Positions 52,398 to 61,058 of a stretch of 64,000 nt of DNA are shown piece by piece; the stretch's first letter is position 1; each line of letters starts with the position of its first letter. The position numbers and the translations under genes are program-made. The DNA comes from Arthrobacter sp. PGP41 (GTDB lineage: Bacteria; Actinomycetota; Actinomycetes; Actinomycetales; Micrococcaceae), in contig NZ_CP026514.1 of NCBI RefSeq assembly GCF_002953935.1, positions 1,240,001 through 1,304,000 of the forward strand. The letters run 5' to 3'. The notes beneath the pieces were generated by a model, which ran no database searches, was not told the origin of the DNA, and saw only the letters and a program-made list of their open reading frames with translations.

Positions 52398-54923
52398 TCA
52401 GCCCCCGCTTCGCCGGTGGACGCCGTCGCGCGGTCCAGGCCTGGAAGGACCAGGCCAGGAACGGGCGGCGGCTTTTGCCGTCCTGGCCAGGACGCGGCCA
52501 GTGGCGCGGAACGGGGCGGCGAGAAAGCGCCCCAGCCCGCCCATGACCGACGGCGGGATCCAGGTGGCCTGCAGCCGCCGCCTGAGCGGGGCATTGGCGC
52601 GCAGTGTTTCTTCCAGGGCCGCAACGTCGGCCGCCATGGCGGTTGCCCTGTCCCGGGCGGCCCGTGACTTTGCGTCGTCGGTTTCCTGTTCCGGGATGGT
52701 GCGGGGCGGGCGGCCATAGCTGTGGCGTTCGAAGTTTTCCGTGAGGGCAGCGGCTGCCGCATGCGCGGGCCGGTCCAAGCCTTCCCGGTCGCCCAGCAGG
52801 GCGCCACGGAACCGCGCCGAATAGGCCCGGGGTGTCTCGCTGGCGCCTGGCGGCAGTCCGTAGTCGGTGCCGAGGTCCAGCAGTTCGCGCCATCCCATGG
52901 GCACGGCCTTGCCGGGGTCCTGCGGCCGGAGCCGCCGTGCCCGGAGTCCCGCCCGAACCATCCTCGGGGCGGCCGCAAGGAGCGCCATCGCCAGGATGCC
53001 ACCGGCGCCCAGGAGCCACGGCAGGAGCTGGACGCCGCCGTCAGCCCTTCCGCCGCCACCGCCGGGGGCGGGCAGCGGGGTGGTGCCGGGTGCCGGAACG
53101 GGAGCGGGTGTGGCGCCGGGCACCAGGTCCTGGTTGTTGTCCAGTGCGTCGGGGGCGGCAGATACCGATGATTGTGTGGCGTACTCGGGGACCACGCCGC
53201 GGGACGGGGTGGGCTCGAAGGGCACCCAGCCAAGCCCCTGGAAGTAAAGTTCCGGCCACGCGTGGGCATCACGCGCATCCACCTCGTATTCGGGCAGGGC
53301 CCCCTGACCGGCCACGGAAACGGTGGCGCCGGTGAGCCTGCCGGGGGCGTAGCCTACGGCGATCCGGCTGGGAATACCTTCCAGCCTTGCCATAACGGCC
53401 ATTGCGGACGCGTAATGGATGCAGTATCCGCTCTTCTGCTCCAGGAAGTCAGCCAGCACCGAGAGCCCGTTGCCGTCATAGCCGCCCTGCACCGGAGACT
53501 GCAGCGAGTAGGTGAACTCGGCGGAACGCAGGTACTTCTGGATGGCCATCGCCTTCTGGTACGGCGTGCCAGTCCCGGCCACGGTATCGGCGGTGGCGCG
53601 CACAACGTCGGGAACATTGCCGGGGATCCGGGTGAAGTCCTCGGGGATGCCCTGGACTGCTGCCGAGGACTGATCCAAGAGCGCAGCCGTCAGTTTGGGC
53701 ACGGAGGACGTCACCAGGTACTCCTGCCTTCGTGTGGTCGTGGTGCCCGATCCCTTGATGCTCAAGGTCGCCGGGTCCCAGGTCCAGCGGCCGCTCAGCC
53801 CGCGGACCGTTTCGGGAGCATACGGTGCGGGAAGGTAGGGGCTGTTGAAGCTGCCGGCGTCGATGGCCGTGACCAGCCTTAGCTGTTCGTCGGCAAGCAC
53901 CGGATAGCCAGGGTCGATCCGGCCGCCCATCGGCAGCCGGGAAGCGTCACGGTCGTCCGGGCCCCAGGATTCGCCGTCGAAATTGTCCACGGTGACGGAG
54001 CGCAGGTACAGCGGGGCGGATGCATTGGTGGCGTAGGTGATCCGCCCGCTTCCGTCAGGGGTGCGCAGGCTGTTGCCCAGGGTGATCATGGGGTTCAGTC
54101 CGGTCGACGTGCCCCACGGATTAAGGCGGGATCCTTGCGGGAACGTGCCCTGGTCAAACCCGGGAATGGCCAGGGGCACCACCAGGGTTGCGGCAAGTGC
54201 AACCGACCCCGTGAGCACGGCGCGCCGCAAGTGGCCCGGACTCCGGACGGCCTCGGTCTGAAGCCGGGCGTCGGGGGCGAAATACTGGCTGCAGGCAAGG
54301 ATCATCAGGTATCCGGCAACTGTGGCGGCGAACCCCCAGAAGCCTACGCTCTGCGGCTTGATCATCGCTGGCACCACCAGGATGGCCAGCAGCCCCACCC
54401 CGGTAGCGGCCGGCATGCCGAGTGGCAGCGCAAGTGCATCCACCAGGATCACCGCGAGGCCCAGGACCGCGCAGACAACCATGACGATGCCAACATTGGG
54501 CGCCACGGGCGCGGTCTCGGAGAGAACAGTCTCGCTGGCCCGCCGGACCAGGCGGTCCAGCTCGGCGAAGCTGCCTCCGGTGGGAATAAGTCCGGCAAAG
54601 CTCGAGCTTCGGAAAAACGTCAGCGTCAGGATGGCACCAAGGGAAAGGAAACCGCCGGCTGTCACCAGCAGGGGCTGCGCGCGCAGGGACCGGAGGGCGG
54701 CCAGGGTGAAACTGACCACCAGGACGGAGGTCAGCACCGGCCAGTACCAGCCCCAGCCCCGGAGCACGCCGTTCAGCGACAGGCCGGCACCGCAGACAGC
54801 CACGGCGATCGCGCCGGCCATGGCCCAGGGATAGGCGCCAACCGGCGGCCTGGCGGCGGGCTGCTCGCCCGGCGTCCCGGACGGCAGGCCCGTCCCGTGT
54901 TTGCGCGCTGGTGCCATGGTCAC
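52398..54923 (-). CDS. Transglutaminase-like TgpA/DUF3488 membrane protein
   Basis: 841 residues: about seven helices up to residue 255, an exported domain with the transglutaminase core (Cys501 in QKSGYCIHYASAM, His554 in DARDAHAWPEL, then WVPFEPTP as third member), a Pro/Gly linker, a helix near 640, and a cytoplasmic DUF4129-like tail. TgpA-type proteins pair with MoxR and DUF58 and may be envelope proteases or transglutaminases. The natural substrate is unknown. GTG 54923 overlaps the DUF58 stop by 4 bp. Third gene of the operon; its stop is 20 bp from that of the dehydrogenase. Confidence 0.88.
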   Translation of the reverse strand: MTMAPARKHGTGLPSGTPGEQPAARPPVGAYPWAMAGAIAVAVCGAGLSLNGVLRGWGWYWPVLTSVLVVSFTLAALRSLRAQPLLVTAGGFLSLGAILTLTFFRSSSFAGLIPTGGSFAELDRLVRRASETVLSETAPVAPNVGIVMVVCAVLGLAVILVDALALPLGMPAATGVGLLAILVVPAMIKPQSVGFWGFAATVAGYLMILACSQYFAPDARLQTEAVRSPGHLRRAVLTGSVALAATLVVPLAIPGFDQGTFPQGSRLNPWGTSTGLNPMITLGNSLRTPDGSGRITYATNASAPLYLRSVTVDNFDGESWGPDDRDASRLPMGGRIDPGYPVLADEQLRLVTAIDAGSFNSPYLPAPYAPETVRGLSGRWTWDPATLSIKGSGTTTTRRQEYLVTSSVPKLTAALLDQSSAAVQGIPEDFTRIPGNVPDVVRATADTVAGTGTPYQKAMAIQKYLRSAEFTYSLQSPVQGGYDGNGLSVLADFLEQKSGYCIHYASAMAVMARLEGIPSRIAVGYAPGRLTGATVSVAGQGALPEYEVDARDAHAWPELYFQGLGWVPFEPTPSRGVVPEYATQSSVSAAPDALDNNQDLVPGATPAPVPAPGTTPLPAPGGGGGRADGGVQLLPWLLGAGGILAMALLAAAPRMVRAGLRARRLRPQDPGKAVPMGWRELLDLGTDYGLPPGASETPRAYSARFRGALLGDREGLDRPAHAAAAALTENFERHSYGRPPRTIPEQETDDAKSRAARDRATAMAADVAALEETLRANAPLRRRLQATWIPPSVMGGLGRFLAAPFRATGRVLARTAKAAARSWPGPSRPGPRDGVHRRSGG

Positions 54924-56368
54924 AGGGACACCCCCGTTCCGCGGCGGACGTCGGCGGTGGGGGTGGGTATGGCCAGATCCTGGTCGAACTGGCTCCAGGC
55001 TGCCGCCACGGGAACCGAGGGGGCGATTGCCACTGCCCGCCAGCCTCCCTGGCGGAGCACCTCCAGGACGTCCGCATACTCTGCGGGCCTGTCAGCAGCG
55101 ATAATTGCAAAGGCATTGGTGGCGTAGTTTGCCGCCGGGGCAAGGGCAAGGGCCTCCATGCGCGAAATGGTTCCGAGCACCGCGATGACGGGACCCCGCA
55201 TGCGGTGTGCGGACAGCTTATCCATGAGGAGGTCGTCGAAGGCTTCCGGCCCCGGATCATGGGACGCGCGGTCGCCGCCCCCCGCCCGGGCCGCCCACTC
55301 GTGAAGGACATTGTCACGCCGGGCGTGATGGGATCCGGTCAACTGGATGGCAGCAAGGCTTTCCCCAATGGACTGGAGCCCGGCACCACCGCTGTACTCC
55401 TCAACCTCAGGTTCGGGCGCGGACGGCGAGTGCAGGAAGGCGGGCCCGCCGCCGGTGTCCAGCAGGCGCAGCGCGTAGTTTCGCTCCGCCAGATGGGCGC
55501 TGATCGACATGACCGCCACAACGCTCCATTCGAAGGTCGCGCAGCTGGCCATGGGGTGCCCGTCCTGGCCGGCTTGTCCGGCCGGACCGTTACCGGAGCC
55601 CCCGGAAAACGCGCTGTACCGGTGGTCCATGATGATTGTTGCCTCGGGGGTGGTTACCGACTCCTCCTGCCGCACCATGAGGTCGCCATGGCGTGCAGTG
55701 GCAGCCCAGTGCACCCGCCGCATGGGATCCCCATGCCGGTACTCGCGGGTCATGACGTCGTCGTCGCTGGGATTGGCCCGGATCCTGGTGGCCGTGACGC
55801 CATCGTTGCCCCGGGCACCGGCCAGCCCGGTCAGGGGAAGCACGACGGCGGCTGGCGTCACGGTGAGGACGTCGCCGTCGTCAATCGCCTGGCGGTGCAG
55901 CGAAAGGCCGAACGGGTCCGTGAACTCGGCCGTCACCGGGCCAATGAGGTACTGCCCCCGCCGGGCTGAGCGCAGGTGGTACTCGTACCGGCTGGTGCCG
56001 CCGGTGGCGGAACGGGAGGGGAAACGGAACGCCGGCGACTCGCCCAGGCGGGCAGGCAGCCGCTCTTCCATGGTCGCCCTGCCGCTGCCGCTGCCGATTC
56101 CCGTCCGGGCCACCGCGAGCCGGACGGTGGTGGGCGCGGAGGTTTCCACGGGGGAGGGGTTGAACTCCCGGTACACCTGGAACCTGGGCTTTACCAGCCG
56201 GATCCCGGCAAGCGAAACCAAAGGAAGGACCATGAGCAGCACACTCAACGTCAACAGGTCCCTGCGGCCCATGATGTACGCCGCTCCGAGGGCGATGCCA
56301 CCGGCAGAAATCATGCCCCAGCCACGTGTTGTGAAGAGGTGCCGGGGCACCCTGTCCAGCAGGGCCAT
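54920..56368 (-). CDS. DUF58 domain protein
   Basis: 482 residues with two N-terminal helices (about 18-60) and the DUF58 motif REYRHGDPMRRVHWAATARH near residues 205-225, a vWA-like fold found beside MoxR ATPases. It is thought to be the MoxR client or adaptor. ATG 56368 starts 10 bp after the moxR stop and lies where the family N-terminus begins (MALLDRVPRHLF). The extension to 56674 lies inside moxR and is rejected. Confidence 0.87.
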   Translation of the reverse strand: MALLDRVPRHLFTTRGWGMISAGGIALGAAYIMGRRDLLTLSVLLMVLPLVSLAGIRLVKPRFQVYREFNPSPVETSAPTTVRLAVARTGIGSGSGRATMEERLPARLGESPAFRFPSRSATGGTSRYEYHLRSARRGQYLIGPVTAEFTDPFGLSLHRQAIDDGDVLTVTPAAVVLPLTGLAGARGNDGVTATRIRANPSDDDVMTREYRHGDPMRRVHWAATARHGDLMVRQEESVTTPEATIIMDHRYSAFSGGSGNGPAGQAGQDGHPMASCATFEWSVVAVMSISAHLAERNYALRLLDTGGGPAFLHSPSAPEPEVEEYSGGAGLQSIGESLAAIQLTGSHHARRDNVLHEWAARAGGGDRASHDPGPEAFDDLLMDKLSAHRMRGPVIAVLGTISRMEALALAPAANYATNAFAIIAADRPAEYADVLEVLRQGGWRAVAIAPSVPVAAAWSQFDQDLAIPTPTADVRRGTGVSL

Positions 56369-56378
56369 GGGTAGCCGC

Positions 56379-57506
56379 CTAGTGGTTCCTGCCCAGGCCG
56401 GTGACCGGGGCAGCAGTCCGGCCGGCAGATACAGGAGCCCTGGTGCCGGCTCCAGTGGTCCCGGAAGTGACGGGCAAGCGTGACAGGATGCCCCGCAGGA
56501 CACTGTGCGGGGTCTCCCCGGCACCAGCAGCCTTCCGGTCCAGGATGATCCTGTGTGCCAGCACGGCCTCGGCGACGTGGACGACGTCATCCGGCAGCAC
56601 GAAGTCGCGCCCGTCCAGGGCAGCTGTGGCTTTCGCCGCGCGCAGCAGCTGCAGCATTGACCGGGGGCTGGCACCCAGCCGAAGCAACGGGCTTTCCCTC
56701 GTGGCCCTGCCCACGGACACTGTGTACTCCTTGACAGCCTGGGACACGTAAACCTGCTGGACGGTGGTGATCATGGCTGCCACCTCTGCGGCAGTGACGA
56801 CCGCGGAAACCTTGGCCAGGGGCGAGGTTGCCTGGTGCGTCTCGAGCATCTCGATCTCGGCGTCCTTGTCCGGGTATCCCATGGAAATCCTGGCCATGAA
56901 ACGGTCCCGCTGCGCCTCGGGCAGCGGGTACGTTCCCTCCATTTCGATGGGGTTCTGGGTAGCGACCACCATGAACGGCTCGTCGAGCCGGTACGAGTTG
57001 CCGTCCACTGTCACCTGGTGCTCTTCCATGCATTCGAGCAGCGCGGACTGGGTCTTGGCCGAGGCGCGGTTGATTTCGTCGCCGATGACGATGTTGGCGA
57101 AGACAGCCCCCGGACGGAACTCAAACAGCCGGGAGGACTGGTTGTAGATGGACACGCCGGTCACATCGGACGGCAAAAGGTCCGGGGTGAACTGGATGCG
57201 GTTGACAGTGCAGTCGATAGTACGTGCCAGCGTCTTGGCGAGGAGTGTCTTCCCTACGCCCGGGACATCTTCAAGCAGCAGGTGTCCCTGGGCCAGCAGT
57301 ACGGTCAGCGCCAGTCTGGCGGCGTCGGATTTCCCATCGATGACTGTATTGACGGATGTGAGGATGCGCTGGCTCGCCGCGTGGAAGGAAGCAGCGTCCA
57401 TGGCTGCGGGGCGGTGACCGTTCAAATGGCTGACAGGATCAGCGATCCCCGCCAGGTTGCGGTTCACAGCGCTCACATCGTTGGCAGTGCGTCGGTGGGG
57501 TTCCAT
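56379..57506 (-). CDS. MoxR family AAA+ ATPase
   Basis: A chaperone-like AAA+ ATPase of 375 residues: Walker A EDVPGVGKTLLAKT, Walker B VIGDEINRASAKTQSALLE, sensor 1 VVATQNPIEMEGTYPLPEAQ, and arginine-finger/sensor 2 region GASPRSMLQLLRAAKA. It leads moxR-DUF58-TgpA; in other bacteria such operons assemble or activate protein complexes of the envelope. ATG 57506 lies 6 nt after AAAGG. TAGTCT on the minus strand at about 57591-57596 is a likely -10. Divergent from tatD. Confidence 0.92.
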   Translation of the reverse strand: MEPHRRTANDVSAVNRNLAGIADPVSHLNGHRPAAMDAASFHAASQRILTSVNTVIDGKSDAARLALTVLLAQGHLLLEDVPGVGKTLLAKTLARTIDCTVNRIQFTPDLLPSDVTGVSIYNQSSRLFEFRPGAVFANIVIGDEINRASAKTQSALLECMEEHQVTVDGNSYRLDEPFMVVATQNPIEMEGTYPLPEAQRDRFMARISMGYPDKDAEIEMLETHQATSPLAKVSAVVTAAEVAAMITTVQQVYVSQAVKEYTVSVGRATRESPLLRLGASPRSMLQLLRAAKATAALDGRDFVLPDDVVHVAEAVLAHRIILDRKAAGAGETPHSVLRGILSRLPVTSGTTGAGTRAPVSAGRTAAPVTGLGRNH

Positions 57507-57668
57507 CGGCAACCTTTCAGCGCTGGTTCACCTGGACGGGACAGCAGGCCTGCCTTCGCCCGTCGGGTGGGCGTTCGCATGTGTTCGTACCAGACTACTA
57601 ACACAACTGCCGCAGCAGACAGAGAGTTCCGACAAATATCCGGGACCATCCGCGGCTAGGCTGGACGG

Positions 57669-58574
57669 ATGTGCAATTCGCTTCCTCCCGCTGCCTACCA
57701 GGACCCCGCAACGGCAGGCGCACCGGAGCCGGGGAGTTCACGGCCAAAGGCGTTTCCGCCCGCTCCGGAACCCCTTCCGGTGCCCGTGATGGACAACCAC
57801 ACGCACCTTGACTTCCCGGACGGGCAGGCCCCTGTCGGAGTGAAGGCGGCTTTGGATGCCGCCGCCGCCGTGGGTGTCCGGGGAGCAGTCCAGGTGGGCT
57901 GCGACCTTGAATCGTCCCGGTTCACGGTCCGGGCGGTGGACCTGGACGAGCGGCTGCTGGGTGCGGTGGCGCTGCACCCCAACGATGCCCCCCGTTACGC
58001 CGCCCGCGGCCAACTGGAAGAAGCGCTCGCAGAGATTGAGCAGCTCGCCGCCCACCCCCGTATCCGGGCCATCGGGGAGACCGGGCTCGATTTCTACCGC
58101 ACCGAGGGGGAAGGGCTGGCGCATCAGAGGTACTCCTTCCGGCGCCACATCGACATGGCCAGGCGCCTGGACCTTACGCTCCAGATCCACGACCGGGACG
58201 CCCATGACGACGTCGTCCAGGTGCTGAGGGAGGAAGGCGCGCCGGGGCGGGTGGTTTTCCACTGTTTCTCCGGCGACGACGGGCTGGCGAGGATCTGCAA
58301 CGAGGAAGGGTGGTGGATGTCCTTTGCAGGTACGCTGACCTTTCGGAATGCAGCGAATCTGCGCCGGGCCCTGGCAGTTGCGGACCCCGGGTTGGTCCTG
58401 GTGGAAACCGATGCGCCGTTCCTGACTCCGCACCCCCATCGCGGGCGGCCGAACGCCAGCTATATGGTTCCTTACACCGTCCGGGCCATGGCCGAATTGA
58501 CAGGAACCGACCTTGCAGAAATGTGCGCAGGAATAAGCGCAAATACCGTACGGGCCTACGGATCCTGGGACTAG
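57669..58574 (+). CDS. tatD: TatD family metal-dependent hydrolase
   Basis: A TIM-barrel deoxyribonuclease or hydrolase of 301 residues. The metal site is HTHLDFP (His44, His46), IGETGLDFYR with the bridging Glu, HDRDAHDD, HCFSGD and VETDAPFLTPHPHRGRPN. TatD proteins have 3'-5' exonuclease activity and roles in DNA repair or protein quality control. The first 40 residues (Pro/Ala-rich) are an extension, but TAGGCT (57657-57662) lies 6 nt before ATG 57669, so the long form is probably real. Confidence 0.9.
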   Translation: MCNSLPPAAYQDPATAGAPEPGSSRPKAFPPAPEPLPVPVMDNHTHLDFPDGQAPVGVKAALDAAAAVGVRGAVQVGCDLESSRFTVRAVDLDERLLGAVALHPNDAPRYAARGQLEEALAEIEQLAAHPRIRAIGETGLDFYRTEGEGLAHQRYSFRRHIDMARRLDLTLQIHDRDAHDDVVQVLREEGAPGRVVFHCFSGDDGLARICNEEGWWMSFAGTLTFRNAANLRRALAVADPGLVLVETDAPFLTPHPHRGRPNASYMVPYTVRAMAELTGTDLAEMCAGISANTVRAYGSWD

Positions 58575-58852
58575 GAAGCCGTTTCCCCCGTGTTATCAAA
58601 TAAATACCCGGTATGCAGAATTGTTGGTTGCTTTATAACGCTACGGTTACAGTGGTCAGATATTAGCCGGGGTCGGGGAAGGCCAGCGGGTAATTCACTT
58701 CTTTCTGCAGCAGGCTGCCGGGCGCTGCCCCGGCCTGCCGATTGAGCGGAGTTTAGGCGGTGCAACGGTGCCCGGATTGCCCTTTGCGGCGGTGCCGGGC
58801 ATTTTATTGCGCGATTCCCCGTGCCCGGATGGACCTAAAGTTACGGGCAATC
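58575..58852 (+). promoter_or_regulatory. rpf promoter and attenuator-like leader
   Basis: The promoter is TTGGTT (58624-58629), an 18-bp spacer and TACAGT (58648-58653). The leader begins near 58660. The octamer TGCCGGGC occurs at 58716-58723 and again at 58793-58800. Both can pair with GCCCGG at 58770-58775, giving alternative antiterminator and terminator folds. A partial resemblance to c-di-AMP riboswitches (GGGGAAGG, GGGTAATTC) is noted but the conserved core is incomplete. Confidence 0.6.
58769..58808 (+). terminator. Intrinsic terminator in the rpf leader
   Basis: TGCCCGG (58769-58775) and CCGGGCA (58795-58801) pair perfectly, followed by TTTTATT (58802-58808). It lies 44 nt before the rpf GTG, so it would stop transcription before the gene. 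Confidence 0.72.
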
Positions 58853-60022
58853 GTGATCAAGTTCTTTACGTCGGACGGCAAGTTCAGCTTTATCAAGGTT
58901 GGCGCGCAGCTGCTGGTGCTCTGCGCACTCGTGGTGGGCCTCGTAGCCTTCGTCGGCAATAACAAGACCGTCACACTCAATGTTGACGGCAAGGTCTCGT
59001 CCGTGCAGACGTTCGGCGGAACTGTTGGCCAGGTGGTCAAGAGCGCCAACCTGGAACTGAACCCTGCAGACCGCGTGTCCCCGTCCATTGATGCGTCGGT
59101 CCAGAACGGCACGGTCATCAACGTCAACAAGGCCAAAGAGGTCAAGGTAAGCCTCGACGGTGCCGAGACGACGGTGAACACCACCGCGCAGGACGTCGCG
59201 GGGCTGGTTACTGAACTCGGCGTCGCGAGCGCGTCCTCGGTTTCCGTGCCCAAGGATGCCCAGCTTTCCGTAGCCGGATCCTACGTTTCCATTTCCACGC
59301 CCAAGTCCGTCAGCATTGTTGCCGACGGCAAGGTGGACACCGCCACCACCACCGCGGCCACCGTTGGCAAGGTCCTCGAGGACGCGGGCCTTATCCTCGG
59401 TGCCAACGACCGCACTTCGCAGCCGGCCAACGCGCACGTGGTGAACAACATGGTCATCAAGGTCTCGCGCGTTGACAACGGCCAGACGGCGGTTACCACC
59501 GAGGACGTCCCCTTCGAGACTGTCACCAGTGAGAGCGCCAAACTGCTGAAGGGCGAAAAAGAAGTTACCCAGGAAGGCGTCGCAGGCAAGCTGGAGAAGA
59601 CCTTCAAGCTGGTGCTGGTGGACGGCCGCGAAGCGTCCCGGACCCTTGTGTCGGAGACTGTTGCCGTCCAGCCCGTACCTGAGAAGGTCACTGTGGGCAC
59701 CAAGCCCAAGCCCGCTGCGCAGGCTGCTGCCGCGGCATCCGCAGGAACCAACACCGGAGCTGCCGCTCCCGCAATGATGAACGAAGCCATGTGGGACAAG
59801 ATTGCCCAGTGTGAGTCCGGTGGAAACTGGAGCATCAACTCCGGGAACGGTTACTACGGCGGCCTTCAGTTCGATATCCGGACCTGGATCGGCGCCGGCG
59901 GCGGAGCGTACGCCCCCAACGCCAGCCTTGCCACCAAGGCCCAGCAGATCGACATTGCCAACCGCGTCTACGCACAGCGCGGCCTGCAGCCATGGGGTTG
60001 CGGCTGGGCTGCCACCAGCTGA
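58853..60022 (+). CDS. rpfB: Resuscitation-promoting factor (RpfB-type)
   Basis: A muralytic growth factor that cleaves peptidoglycan glycan strands. The 389 residues have a membrane anchor or signal helix (14-35), three DUF348 repeats (about 36-200: VTLNVDGKVSSVQTFGGTV, EVKVSLDGAETTVNTTA, SVSIVADGKVDTATTTAA), a G5 domain (about 205-285), an Ala/Gly linker and the Rpf catalytic domain (314-389) with Glu321 in AQCESGGNW and YYGGLQF. GTG 58853 is chosen from the family N-terminus (IKFFTSDGKFSF); ATG 58829 is the alternative, and neither has a strong ribosome-binding site. Followed by ksgA and ispE. Confidence 0.9.
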   Translation: MIKFFTSDGKFSFIKVGAQLLVLCALVVGLVAFVGNNKTVTLNVDGKVSSVQTFGGTVGQVVKSANLELNPADRVSPSIDASVQNGTVINVNKAKEVKVSLDGAETTVNTTAQDVAGLVTELGVASASSVSVPKDAQLSVAGSYVSISTPKSVSIVADGKVDTATTTAATVGKVLEDAGLILGANDRTSQPANAHVVNNMVIKVSRVDNGQTAVTTEDVPFETVTSESAKLLKGEKEVTQEGVAGKLEKTFKLVLVDGREASRTLVSETVAVQPVPEKVTVGTKPKPAAQAAAAASAGTNTGAAAPAMMNEAMWDKIAQCESGGNWSINSGNGYYGGLQFDIRTWIGAGGGAYAPNASLATKAQQIDIANRVYAQRGLQPWGCGWAATS

Positions 60023-60056
60023 CCTTGCAGATTCCCCGCCCGTGAGGGCGCGCGGT

Positions 60057-60084
60057 GGCCGGTCCCGGATGCCCGGGGCCGGCC
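60057..60084 (+). terminator. Hairpin after rpf
   Basis: GGCCGGTCCCGG, loop ATGC, CCGGGGCCGGCC, with one G-U pair. It could end or reduce rpf transcription before ksgA, which has its own -10. Confidence 0.6.
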
Positions 60085-60188
60085 GCTGCCGTTTACGGGG
60101 GTTGCTTTCTACCGGCCGCCGGCACTTCTGTTTTTCCGTGCTGATTGTCCCGGTGGGGCGCCCGTACCGTGCGGGATAGGATACCTAG

Positions 60189-61058
60189 GTGACTGAACCA
60201 ATCCCCGCGCCCGCACCATTGTTTGGTGCATCCGACATACGCCGGCTCGCGGAGGAGATCGGTGTCCGCCCCACCAAGACCCTCGGCCAGAACTTTGTCA
60301 TTGACGGCAACACCATCCGCAGGATCGTGGCCGCCGCAGATGTTGGCCCGGAAGAGACAGTGCTGGAGGTGGGGCCGGGGCTGGGATCCCTGACCCTCGG
60401 ACTGCTCGATGCTGCGGCGTCGGTAGTGGCAGTGGAAATTGATCCGGTGCTGGCCGCCAAACTGCCGGAAACCGTCAGGGAATGGCGTCCTGCGGCCGCG
60501 GGGGCCTTCCACCTGGTGCATGCCGATGCCATGAAAGTCACGGAGCTGCCGGTGCAGCCCACGGCACTGGTGGCCAACTTGCCCTACAATGTCGCCGTTC
60601 CCGTGGTGCTGCACCTCCTTCAGCACTTCCCCAGCCTCCAGCACGGACTGGTGATGGTCCAGGATGAGGTTGCGGACCGGCTGGCCGCGGGTCCGGGATC
60701 CAAAACCTATGGGGTGCCGTCGGTAAAGGCGGCCTGGTACAGCCAGATGCGCAAAGCGGGGGTGATCGGCATGAACGTCTTCTGGCCGGCGCCCAAAATC
60801 CATTCGGGGCTGGTGGCCTTTACCCGGCGCGAGCCTCCGGCCACAACAGCAACCAGGGAACAGGTCTTCGCCGTGGTGGACGCCGCTTTTGCCCAGCGGC
60901 GCAAGACCCTAAGGGCCGCCTTGGCCGGTTGGGCCGGCGGGGCGCCGGAAGCCGAGCGCTGCCTCGTTGCTGCCGGCGTCGACCCCACCGCCAGGGGCGA
61001 GGTCATCGGGATCGAAGCCTTCGCGAGAATCGCGGAAGCCAAGCAGGCACTGGCATGA
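60189..61058 (+). CDS. rsmA: 16S rRNA dimethyladenosine transferase KsgA/RsmA
   Basis: Dimethylates two adjacent adenines near the 3' end of 16S rRNA during small-subunit maturation. The 289 residues carry [21 protein letters not shown] motif [15 protein letters not shown], the acidic [16 protein letters not shown], and the catalytic [18 protein letters not shown] 60189 lies 6 nt after TAGGAT (60177-60182), so it can be made without the rpf leader. Overlaps ispE by 4 bp. Confidence 0.95.
   Translation: MTEPIPAPAPLFGASDIRRLAEEIGVRPTKTLGQNFVIDGNTIRRIVAAADVGPEETVLEVGPGLGSLTLGLLDAAASVVAVEIDPVLAAKLPETVREWRPAAAGAFHLVHADAMKVTELPVQPTALVANLPYNVAVPVVLHLLQHFPSLQHGLVMVQDEVADRLAAGPGSKTYGVPSVKAAWYSQMRKAGVIGMNVFWPAPKIHSGLVAFTRREPPATTATREQVFAVVDAAFAQRRKTLRAALAGWAGGAPEAERCLVAAGVDPTARGEVIGIEAFARIAEAKQALA

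Noticed and set aside
58660..58760. Canonical c-di-AMP (ydaO) riboswitch upstream of rpf
   Set aside because: Only fragments resemble the conserved core and the CAGCTAAC segment is absent, so the named class is not assigned. The attenuator layout itself is reported as a finding.
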